Source of the DNA: Alphaproteobacteria bacterium
GTDB taxonomy: Bacteria > Pseudomonadota > Alphaproteobacteria > UBA6615
Direction of reading: 5' to 3'
Length of the DNA stretch: 56,307 bases
Assembly: GCA_021774445.1 (NCBI GenBank)
Contig: JAJFJA010000073.1
Span: forward strand, 1 to 56,307
The notes under the pieces: model-generated
Seen by the model: only the letters and a program-made list of their open reading frames with translations
The model's database searches: none
Told to the model about the DNA's origin: nothing
In this document: positions 36,625 to 43,998 of the stretch, piece after piece
How positions within the stretch are numbered: position 1 is the first letter of the stretch
How the letters are laid out: each line of letters starts with the position of its first letter
Translations under genes and position numbers: made by a program

Positions 36625-37700
36625 GCGCCGCGATCCCGCCGGGTTCGACGATCGGCATTCTCGGCGGCGGCCAGTTGGGCAGGATGACGGCCCTGGCGGC
36701 GGCGGCCCTCGGCTATCGCTGCCATGTCTTCTGCCAAGACGCGACCGAGCCGGCGGCGCAAGTGGCGGCGGCGCAGACAGTCGCCGCTTTCGACGATGCG
36801 GCCGCAATCGCTCGGTTCGGCGCAGCGGTAGACGTGGTCACTCTCGAGTTCGAGAATTTGCCGGTAACGACAATCGAGGCGATTGCGGCGGCGGTGCCGG
36901 TGCGCCCCGGCGCGGCGGCCCTGGCGATCAGCCAGGACCGCGTAGTGGAAAAGGACTTCCTGCGGCGCCAGGGTGCGCGGACGGCGGCCAGTCGGGCCGT
37001 GGGCTCGTTGGAAGAACTGACCAACGCGGCGGCGGAGGTCGGGCTTCCGGCGGTGCTGAAAACCGCCCGGTTGGGGTATGACGGCAAGGGCCAGGTAAGG
37101 ATTACCGAAGCCGACGATCTCGCGGCGATATGGCGGAACTTCAGTACCGGGCCGGCGCTGCTGGAAGCTTGGGTCGTCTACCGGATGGAGATATCGGTGA
37201 TCGTCGCCCGCGGCGAAGACGGCCAGACCGCCAGCTACGTGCCGGTGGAGAACCAACATCGCGACCATATCCTGGCGCGCACGATCGCGCCCGCCGAGCT
37301 GCCGCCCAAGGTCGCGGAGGCGGCGCGGGATATCGCGGAGCGGTTGGCGCATGGGTTGGAGATCGTCGGGCTGCTGGCCGTGGAAATGTTCGTGACGCCG
37401 GACGACGAACTGCTGATCAATGAGATTGCGCCGCGGCCGCATAATTCAGGGCATTGGACGATGGACGCCTGCGGGTGCAGTCAATTCGAACAGCTGGTCC
37501 GCTGCGTCTGCAACCTGCCGTTGGGCGACCCGGAACGGCATAGCGACGCGGTGATGGAAAACCTGATCGGCGCCGACGCGGATAACTGGCTTAGACATCT
37601 CGGTGCCGGTGACACGCGGCTGCATCTGTACGGCAAAGCGGAGTCACGGCCAGGGCGCAAGATGGGACATGCGACGCGGATAAGCCGCCGTCGCGGCTAG
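36621..37700 (+). CDS. purK: N5-carboxyaminoimidazole ribonucleotide synthase PurK (TTG start)
   Basis: ATP-grasp enzyme joining bicarbonate to AIR to give N5-CAIR, the substrate of PurE. The 359-residue product begins with IGILGGGQLGRM and carries KTARLGYDGKGQ (ATP-binding) and NEIAPRPHNSGHWT (metal and bicarbonate site). I chose TTG 36621, which overlaps the purE stop as TTGA and has AGGA six bases upstream. A frame from 36570 lies inside purE. The arrangement mirrors the ruvC-ruvA junction. Confidence 0.93.
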   Translation: MSAAIPPGSTIGILGGGQLGRMTALAAAALGYRCHVFCQDATEPAAQVAAAQTVAAFDDAAAIARFGAAVDVVTLEFENLPVTTIEAIAAAVPVRPGAAALAISQDRVVEKDFLRRQGARTAASRAVGSLEELTNAAAEVGLPAVLKTARLGYDGKGQVRITEADDLAAIWRNFSTGPALLEAWVVYRMEISVIVARGEDGQTASYVPVENQHRDHILARTIAPAELPPKVAEAARDIAERLAHGLEIVGLLAVEMFVTPDDELLINEIAPRPHNSGHWTMDACGCSQFEQLVRCVCNLPLGDPERHSDAVMENLIGADADNWLRHLGAGDTRLHLYGKAESRPGRKMGHATRISRRRG

Positions 37701-37712
37701 CGCCGCCGCCTT

Positions 37713-38372
37713 TCACCCACGCGACGAGACCAGACGAAACAGCCGCAGCGGGTCCGGCATCGCGGACGCAGCCCGGCGCAAGCGACCGGTGATCTTCGGC
37801 ACTTTCATGACGTCGGCGATGCGCCGGTCCAAGAAAGCCCAGGTCGCCGCGGACTCGGCCGAGGTATCCGACAGCCAATACAGCAGGGTCGAACTGTAGA
37901 CGCCGGCCAATAGGCCGCGCTTGGTATAAAAATTGAAATCCGTGCTGTTGTCGCCGGCGGCGTACCAGATGGCGTCGACGGTGCGATAAAGGGCGCGCAA
38001 GGCAAGCGCGGCGTGCTGCGGCTGGGCGAGATAAAGCAAGCCGCGGCGAACAGCCTCGCGTTCGTCCATATGTTGCTGCAAACGCAGCCGGACGGCGAAG
38101 GCGATGCGGTCACGAATGCGCATGGCGGCAAGATCGGATTCCGCCAGGGTGGCGAGCAGTCGTCGATCGGCCTCGGCCAGGTGGAAACTCAACAGGTCCC
38201 GAGCACCGCCGGGAAACGCCCGCGCGGCCGTCGTGTCATCGTGACCGGCATCGCGAGCACCGCGAGACAGGGCGGTGGCCGACCAGCCATCGAAGGCGAT
38301 ATGGGGCACGGTCGACGCTAGGATCGCCCGCTGCGTCTCCAGCAGCTCGTCGGGCCCTGCGGTCTCAGTCAT
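37713..38372 (-). CDS. COQ9-family ubiquinone biosynthesis protein
   Basis: Lipid-binding helper of ubiquinone synthesis with a TetR-like fold, shared by alphaproteobacteria and mitochondria. The 219-residue product has an N-terminal helical domain (VPHIAFDGWSATALSRGAR) that resembles a TetR DNA-binding domain but lacks its recognition features. The COQ9 core (AVDAIWYAAGDNSTDFNFYTKRG, shortened here to the motif WYAAGDNSTDFNFYTKR) and a C-terminal helix follow. It overlaps the def stop codon by 8 nt. In relatives it commonly sits near rpsU, which is not here. Confidence 0.9.
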   Translation of the reverse strand: MTETAGPDELLETQRAILASTVPHIAFDGWSATALSRGARDAGHDDTTAARAFPGGARDLLSFHLAEADRRLLATLAESDLAAMRIRDRIAFAVRLRLQQHMDEREAVRRGLLYLAQPQHAALALRALYRTVDAIWYAAGDNSTDFNFYTKRGLLAGVYSSTLLYWLSDTSAESAATWAFLDRRIADVMKVPKITGRLRRAASAMPDPLRLFRLVSSRG

Positions 38373-38934
38373 CGGCAGCCTCCTGCGCGGTCGTTTCGGG
38401 TTCCTCCGGACGTTTTTGTTGCAGCTCCCTGACAAAACCGAAACGCGACATGTCGTCCATTCGCATGGGATAGAGCACGCCGTCGAGGTGGTCGCATTCA
38501 TGTTGCAGGACGCGGGCAAAAAAACCATCGGCCTCACGCTCCACCACCTCTCCAGTGAGCGTTTGATAGCGGCAGTGAATGTGGGTGAAGCGCGGCACAT
38601 ACCCGGCGAGACCGGGCAACGACAAGCAGGCCTCCCACCCGACCGTCCGGTCCTCCGACAAGGCTGTGACGATCGGGTTGATCAACGGCGTCAACGGCTC
38701 GCCATCCCCGTCCTCACCCTCCCTGGCCAGGCGTTCCGCCGGGATGCCCACCAACACCAACCGAAGGGGCACATGGACCTGGGGTGCGGCCAGGCCGGCG
38801 CCGTCGGCATCATGCAGGGTCTCGGCCATATCAGCGACCAATTGGCGGATGGCCGGCGCGGCGGGGTCGACGACCTCGTCGGCGCGGCGGCCAAGGACGG
38901 GATGCCCCATGCGTGCGATCTTGAGTATTGCCAT
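38365..38934 (-). CDS. def: Peptide deformylase
   Basis: Metalloenzyme removing the formyl group from nascent N-termini. The 189-residue product has the three motifs GLAAPQ (motif 1), EACLS (motif 2, Ala in place of the usual Gly) and HECDHLDG (motif 3 with the metal-binding histidines). A short acidic C-terminal tail is extra. The E-A-C-L-S variant occurs in some deformylases and keeps the metal-binding Cys. It leads a two-gene operon with COQ9. Confidence 0.95.
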   Translation of the reverse strand: MAILKIARMGHPVLGRRADEVVDPAAPAIRQLVADMAETLHDADGAGLAAPQVHVPLRLVLVGIPAERLAREGEDGDGEPLTPLINPIVTALSEDRTVGWEACLSLPGLAGYVPRFTHIHCRYQTLTGEVVEREADGFFARVLQHECDHLDGVLYPMRMDDMSRFGFVRELQQKRPEEPETTAQEAADD

Positions 38935-39078
38935 GGCATGAATATGTGGGCGGCGGCGCGGCGGGTAAAGAGCCGGTTACCCGGAGAGGCCAAGATGCTT
39001 TGCAGGTTTGGCCTGGGACCGCGGCAGGCGCTATGGTGATCGCGAGTTCGGGCGACAAACCTAACGGCGGCACAAAAT

Positions 39079-39924
39079 ATGGAATCGATCAGCTATATCG
39101 ACGGCGAGTGGATTGAGGGCAACCCAGCGATCATCGGGGCAATGAGCCACGCGGCCTGGTTGGGGTCGGTGGTGTTCGACGGCGCCCGGGCCTTTGACGG
39201 TGTGACCCCGGATCTCGACCGCCACTGCAAGCGGGCGGTCGCGTCGACCCTGTCCATGGGTATGCGATCGCCGGTGGATGCGGCGAAAATTCAGGAACTG
39301 GCGCTGGCCGGGGTGGCGAAATTCGCGCCGGGCACGGCACTGTATATCCGGCCGACCTTGTTCGCTGAATCCGGCCTGCGCCTGTTGGCGCCGGACCCAG
39401 AGAGCACGCGGTTCGTGCTGACCATCTGGGCGGCACCAATGCCGCCAGGCGTCGGATTCAGTGCCGGCCTCAGCAGCTTTCGCCGGCCGACACCGGAATC
39501 GGCGCCGACCGATGCGAAAGCCGCCTGTCATTACCCGAACGGCGCGCGGGCGGTGAATGAGGCCGCGGCACGGGGTTTCGACAACGCCGTCGTGATGGAC
39601 GTCAACGGCGCGGTCGCCGAGTTCGCGACATCGAACCTGTTCATGGTCAGGGATGGTGTGTGCCTGACGCCGTTTCCCAATGGCACCTTCCTGAACGGCA
39701 TTACGCGGCAGCGGGTGGTCAATTTGTTGCGCAACGACGGTATCGACGTCGTCGAAGCCGCATTGCGACCTAAGGACTTGCTGGAGGCGGACGAAATCTT
39801 CAGCTCCGGCAATTATGGCAAGGTGCAACCGCTCACCCGCTATGAAGATCGCGAGATCCAGCCCGGTCCGGTGTATCGGCGGGCGCAGGAATTGTATATG
39901 GACTTCGCGCACTCGAAGACCTGA
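39079..39924 (+). CDS. Class IV aminotransferase (branched-chain aminotransferase-like)
   Basis: PLP-dependent enzyme of fold type IV, with branched-chain amino acids the likely substrates. The 281-residue product has YIDGEWIEG at the start, the PLP Lys in DAKAACHYPN, the conserved Glu in VAEFATSNLF, and the C-terminal EIFSSGNYGKVQPLT phosphate-binding block. That block normally reads FxTGTAA in IlvE, and the change to SSGNYGKV separates this protein from standard IlvE. D-amino-acid or other transamination cannot be excluded. It is a single plus-strand unit. Confidence 0.87.
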   Translation: MESISYIDGEWIEGNPAIIGAMSHAAWLGSVVFDGARAFDGVTPDLDRHCKRAVASTLSMGMRSPVDAAKIQELALAGVAKFAPGTALYIRPTLFAESGLRLLAPDPESTRFVLTIWAAPMPPGVGFSAGLSSFRRPTPESAPTDAKAACHYPNGARAVNEAAARGFDNAVVMDVNGAVAEFATSNLFMVRDGVCLTPFPNGTFLNGITRQRVVNLLRNDGIDVVEAALRPKDLLEADEIFSSGNYGKVQPLTRYEDREIQPGPVYRRAQELYMDFAHSKT

Positions 39925-40028
39925 TTGGGCGCGGGGGTCACCGTGGTATCCGCGGCATGGATTGCCGCGGCGGCCGGCGGCCGCCTTGCAATGACATCGA
40001 GGGGACACGCAGCGCCGTCATCGCGTTG

Positions 40029-40886
40029 TCAGAAGAGTTTGAGATCGAGCAGCTGGATTTCGGAATAAAGGAAGTCCACTTGCCGCGAGGCCAGACGGGC
40101 GGACTTGAAAAAACGCGGCGCCGGAATGGGCGCCTTGGCCGCGGCGATCGTCAGGTCCGTAAGGAACCGGCAATCGACGGCCATGAGTGCGTTTTCGGCC
40201 GGCAGAATCGCGTTGGCGAAGGCCTGGGCCTGGCGGGCGAAGGTGGCCGGGTCGCTGATGTATAAAGCCTCGTGATAAGCGGTGTCGGCGCCCTTGCGGC
40301 GGATGGACATGAGGACGAAGCAGACCTCGCCGTCGGCCCGCAAGAGAAAGGGCGCGACGTTGAATGGGGCGTGATCGTCGAAGAGTTGACGGTCGATGCC
40401 GGCGAGTGCGGCGCGGACGGCGGGTGGCTGCGTCAGCACTGTCAGGTCAGCGGATGCGGTGCCCGCGCGGTGCCAGACATAGCGGGTGTCGTCGAGGGTG
40501 CGAAAGCCGGCACGGCGCATCAGGCGGGTCACCGCCGGGCGGCTACTGAAGACGGTATAGGTGGCGTCCGGATCGGCAGTGGCGGCCTGCAGCATGGCCA
40601 GGGCGGTGTCGAGACCGCGGTGTTGGCGCAACAGATACCATGACGTCAGGTTGACCAAGACCTCGGGGCGGCCGTCGATGGTGCGGTCGGCGTAGATCAA
40701 GCCGAGAAAGCCGACCAGGCTGCCGGCGTCTTCGACGAGCCAACCGCGCGTGGGCTGGTCGGATCGCCAATGGTATTCCATGATCTGCCGCCAGCGCTGG
40801 CGGCCGATGCGCCGGTCCATATGGGCATGGAGAAAATCGCAGATCGCAGCAATGTCGCCGGCGCCGGCGGGCCGCAGGGCGACCAT
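40029..40886 (-). CDS. GNAT-family acetyltransferase-like protein
   Basis: A 285-residue protein with an N-terminal GNAT-type fold (MVALRPAGAGDIAAICDFL, LVGFLGLIYADR) and a less conserved C-terminal half. The acetyl-CoA P-loop (R/QxxGxG/A) is not clear (QHRGLDTALAML is the nearest match). Substrate is unknown. ATG 40886 shares one base with the stop of the deacetylase gene (TGATG). A longer frame to 41462 reads through that gene. It is the third gene of the lysS operon and may modify a saccharide. Confidence 0.78.
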   Translation of the reverse strand: MVALRPAGAGDIAAICDFLHAHMDRRIGRQRWRQIMEYHWRSDQPTRGWLVEDAGSLVGFLGLIYADRTIDGRPEVLVNLTSWYLLRQHRGLDTALAMLQAATADPDATYTVFSSRPAVTRLMRRAGFRTLDDTRYVWHRAGTASADLTVLTQPPAVRAALAGIDRQLFDDHAPFNVAPFLLRADGEVCFVLMSIRRKGADTAYHEALYISDPATFARQAQAFANAILPAENALMAVDCRFLTDLTIAAAKAPIPAPRFFKSARLASRQVDFLYSEIQLLDLKLF

Positions 40887-41689
40887 CAGGCCGCCTCGGT
40901 CGCAAGGATTTCGGCGATGGCCAGCCAGCGGGCGGCGCGATGGTGCGCGGCATAGGCGAGCAACTGTTCGACAAATTGCCAACCGGCGGCGTCGAGGTCG
41001 AGATGGTGGGTCAGCAGGCCGGTCGGCTCGCCGGCATCGACATGGCCCTGGCGACGGTCGCGGAGATGGCCGACGATATCGTCGAGGGCGCGCGCCGTGC
41101 CGGTAAAGCGGGCACCGCCTTTCCACTTGATGGGATCGCAATGGGCATTTATTTGCACGACGCCGGGCGCCGGCGACACCGCAGCGCGGGGACCGAAAGT
41201 GGATAAGCCACGCAGCCCGACGTCCGGAAGGCCCCGCGTAATGGCAGCGTCGATGCGGTTCCAAGGCGGCACGACGAGCGGTGCGAAACGATCTTGGAAG
41301 GCGTCGGCCAAACACTGAAATCCGGCCGCCAAATCGGCAAACACAGTCGCCGCCGGTCGGTGCAATCCGAGTTCCCACGCGCCCTCGCCCTTTCGGCGGG
41401 CATGATTGACGTGGGCAAAGCCGTGCTGGATGACGGTCACCCAAGGTGCAACCGCCAAACACGCCGGCAAATCGGCGCGCATGGGTTGGGGAATCACCGC
41501 GAGCGCCAAGGGTGCCGACGCCTGGGTCGACAGGGCGACAAGTCGCGCCAGCGCCGGCGTGACCTCGGCGGCGTCGTCATCGCGCCACCATAGGGTCGCC
41601 TGACGCCCGGCGGCGGCCCAGAGATCCAGCTCCTCGCCCAGCACCCGCCAGGGGTCGGCGGTTGGCTCAGGTGGTGACTGCGGCGCCAT
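40886..41689 (-). CDS. Polysaccharide deacetylase family protein
   Basis: NodB-type (beta/alpha)-barrel protein of 267 residues. The metal motif WWRDDDA carries the Asp pair (about residue 36). QHGFAHVNH provides the two histidines and PPWNRID resembles the third NodB motif. The protein lacks a signal peptide, so it acts in the cytoplasm or on a membrane-bound precursor. I chose ATG 41689, overlapping lysS by 23 nt. Its pairing with the GNAT gene suggests modification of an envelope sugar, which is inference. Confidence 0.85.
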   Translation of the reverse strand: MAPQSPPEPTADPWRVLGEELDLWAAAGRQATLWWRDDDAAEVTPALARLVALSTQASAPLALAVIPQPMRADLPACLAVAPWVTVIQHGFAHVNHARRKGEGAWELGLHRPAATVFADLAAGFQCLADAFQDRFAPLVVPPWNRIDAAITRGLPDVGLRGLSTFGPRAAVSPAPGVVQINAHCDPIKWKGGARFTGTARALDDIVGHLRDRRQGHVDAGEPTGLLTHHLDLDAAGWQFVEQLLAYAAHHRAARWLAIAEILATEAA

Positions 41690-43292
41690 TGGTTGGCTCG
41701 GATGCCGGCGCTTTCGCCAGGGCATTTTCGATCAAAGCCACACACTCCGAGAGCCCATAAAGGGCGACGAAGGAGCCGAAACGGGGGCCCTGGCTTTGGC
41801 CGAACAACACCTCATACAGGGCGCGGAACCAGTCACGCAGATTCTCGAAACCGTGGCGCTTGCCGACGGCGTAGACCTCGTCCTGGATGGCGCTGGCCTC
41901 GGTGTCGGCCGGGAGGCCGGCCAAGATTTCGGTCAAGTCCTGCAAAGCGGCACGTTCCTGTGTCGTGGGGGCGCGGTATTGCTTGTTGGGCTTGACGAAA
42001 TCCCGGTAGTAGGCGATCGCGTGCCCGACCAGGCGGTCGAGCAAGTCATTGTCGGTTGCGATGGCCTGCGGCGCATAGCGCTTAATGAAACCCCACAACA
42101 CATTCTTGTCCTCGGAGTTGCAGGCGCTCGCGAGGTTGAGAAGGAGCGCGAAGGAGACCGGCGCGGCGACAGGCGGCGGGCTGCCGGCGTGAACATGCCA
42201 GACCGGGTTTTCAAGGGCTTGCTCCGGCGGTTGCTCAGGGTAGCGCGCTGCGAAATTGAGATACTCGTCGACGGCCTTGGGGATGACGTCGAAATAAAGC
42301 CGCTTGGCGGTGCGCGGCTTTTGGAACATGAACAGGGACACGCTCTCCGCCGGGCCGTAAGTCAGCCAATCCTCCAGGCTCAGGCCGTTGCCCTTGGACT
42401 TGGAGATCTTCTCGCCTTGCTCGTCCAAGAACAGCTCATAGGTAAAGTCGTTGGGTGGGCGGCTGCCGAGGATGCGACAAATACGCGCCGAGAGGCGGAC
42501 CGAATCGATCAAATCCTTGCCGGACATTTCGTAATCGACATCGAGGGCAAACCAGCGCATGGCCCAATCGGCCTTCCATTGCAGCTTGCAATGGCCACCC
42601 GTGACCGGCACCTCGACGCGGCTGCCGTCCGCAGGGTCGAGATAGATAATCGTGCCGGCTTCGGCGTCGCGTTCGACCACCGGCACCTGGAGGACGATGC
42701 CGGTCTTTGGGCAGATCGGTAGGAACGGACTGTAGGTCTGCTGGCGCTCGGACCCGAGGGTCGGCAGGGTCGCCGCCATGACCTCGTCATAGTGGACCAG
42801 CATGCGGCGTAGTGCCTCGTCGAAGTGACCGCTGCGGTACATGTCGGTGGAGCTGCGAAAATCGTAGTCGAAGCCGAACTGGTCGAGGAAGGCGCAGAGC
42901 CGGGCGTTGTTGTGGGCGCCGAAACTGTCATGGGTGCCGAAGGGGTCCGGGACGGCGGTCAACGGCTTGCCGAGATGGGCGGTCAGCATCTCCCGGTTGG
43001 GCAGATTGTCCGGGACCTTGCGCAGCCCATCCATGTCGTCGGAAAAGGCGATCAGCTTGGTGGGAATGTCGCTGAGCGTCGCAAAGGCATGGCGCACCAT
43101 GGTCGTACGGGCGACCTCGCCGAAGGTGCCGATGTGGGGCAAGCCCGATGGGCCGTAGCCGGTTTCGAATAGCGCGTAGCCCTTCGCCGGCGCGGTGGCC
43201 GCCGCGGGACCGCCAAAACGGTCAAGCAGTTGCCGTGCCTGTTCGAACGGCCAAGCCTTTGCGGCGGCGGCCAATTCGCGTTCGCTTGCCAT
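41667..43292 (-). CDS. lysS: Lysyl-tRNA synthetase, class I
   Basis: Charges tRNA-Lys using a class I Rossmann-fold catalytic domain instead of the common class II enzyme. Class I LysRS is found in archaea, many alphaproteobacteria and spirochaetes. The 541-residue product has the signature motifs HIGT (in GLPHIGTFGEV) and KISKSKG. A zinc-type segment lies in the middle (PICPKTGIVLQVPV), and the C-terminus is an anticodon-binding helical domain. The ATG at 43292 is preceded by GAGAGAG. It heads the lysS-deacetylase-GNAT operon. Confidence 0.96.
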   Translation of the reverse strand: MASERELAAAAKAWPFEQARQLLDRFGGPAAATAPAKGYALFETGYGPSGLPHIGTFGEVARTTMVRHAFATLSDIPTKLIAFSDDMDGLRKVPDNLPNREMLTAHLGKPLTAVPDPFGTHDSFGAHNNARLCAFLDQFGFDYDFRSSTDMYRSGHFDEALRRMLVHYDEVMAATLPTLGSERQQTYSPFLPICPKTGIVLQVPVVERDAEAGTIIYLDPADGSRVEVPVTGGHCKLQWKADWAMRWFALDVDYEMSGKDLIDSVRLSARICRILGSRPPNDFTYELFLDEQGEKISKSKGNGLSLEDWLTYGPAESVSLFMFQKPRTAKRLYFDVIPKAVDEYLNFAARYPEQPPEQALENPVWHVHAGSPPPVAAPVSFALLLNLASACNSEDKNVLWGFIKRYAPQAIATDNDLLDRLVGHAIAYYRDFVKPNKQYRAPTTQERAALQDLTEILAGLPADTEASAIQDEVYAVGKRHGFENLRDWFRALYEVLFGQSQGPRFGSFVALYGLSECVALIENALAKAPASEPTNGAAVTT

Positions 43293-43352
43293 GGTGTCAC
43301 TCTCTCGCTCGGATGCGGAGGGACACTAGGTCTGGGGACCCCCAAACGTCAA

Positions 43353-43377
43353 CGGGCGGCGCAAATTGCACCGCCCG
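43353..43377 (-). terminator. Hairpin upstream of lysS, after the small gene
   Basis: A 7-bp stem CGGGCGG/CCGCCCG enclosing a GCAA/TTGC inner pairing. It lies 32 nt past the end of the small gene at 43409-43609 on the minus strand. The following bases, TTGACGTTTG, are only weakly U-rich. Confidence 0.45.
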
Positions 43378-43408
43378 CCGCCCTGAGAGTTAGTACACGA
43401 GAAACGCG

Positions 43409-43609
43409 CTAAACGAGGATGTCCACGCCTCGGCCGTCGCTGGATTCGCGGGGCGGGTCCGAAGCACTCGCGGGCTCACGGACGGCCGCCTCGGTTTGGG
43501 TAGCGCGTGCCTGAGTCGGCGGCGCACTCGTCGCAGCACCGGGACTGGGTACCGGCGCCCGTTTTTCAGGTATCAAAGTCGCTACCTGACCGGGGGACTC
43601 TATCTGCAT
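43409..43609 (-). CDS. Small hypothetical protein with disordered body and VDILV tail
   Basis: A 66-residue protein (MQIESPGQVATLIPEKRAPV) that is almost entirely Pro/Ala/Ser/Glu-rich and probably disordered. It ends GRGVDILV. AGGAGG stands six bases before ATG 43609, an excellent ribosome site, and this is the main reason I call it real. A longer frame to 43783 has no such site. Short alphaproteobacterial proteins ending in a similar hydrophobic motif exist, but I know no function. Independent of lysS or dinG. Confidence 0.55.
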   Translation of the reverse strand: MQIESPGQVATLIPEKRAPVPSPGAATSAPPTQARATQTEAAVREPASASDPPRESSDGRGVDILV

Positions 43610-43998
43610 CCGCTCCTCCTTCCTGGAGAACGATCCGTTAGCCGCCGGCCACTTGGCCCGGTGATTCACGAAGAATCCGTGCGCGGCGTGGGGAACTATC
43701 CGTTGGCGTAGCAGGGTGCCAAGCTGAGTTGAGTGAAAATATGGCCCGAAGTGCAGGTGATTGTCACGCAACATCAAATCCAATTTTCGGCAAGGTTGCG
43801 GGGCATTTTTCTCAACTCAACGCGGTCTCTCAACTGGCGAATGCGGCTAATTGGGGCCGTTATGGTGCGGCTGTATTCTGGCGGCGCGGTCGCGCGCGAG
43901 GCGATCCGGATTGCAACCCGGCGGCGCGACAAGCGACGGCGCCCGACAGCGATAGCGGCGGTTGGTGACGGGCCCAACCGGGGACAGGCGGATCGGCA
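43610..43998. other. Intergenic region with a long-distance inverted repeat
   Basis: The 389-nt divergent gap between the small gene and the helicase holds no credible ORF. It contains an inverted repeat, GCTGAGTTGAGTGAAAA (43723-43739) against TTTTTCTCAACTCAACGC (43806-43823), with one gap in the pairing. This region must hold the promoters of both flanking genes, but I cannot place them with confidence. Confidence 0.5.

Noticed and set aside
43729..43968. A 79-codon frame upstream of the helicase gene
   Set aside because: Unlike its neighbours in codon pattern, no ribosome site, and it overlaps an inverted repeat; treated as non-coding.
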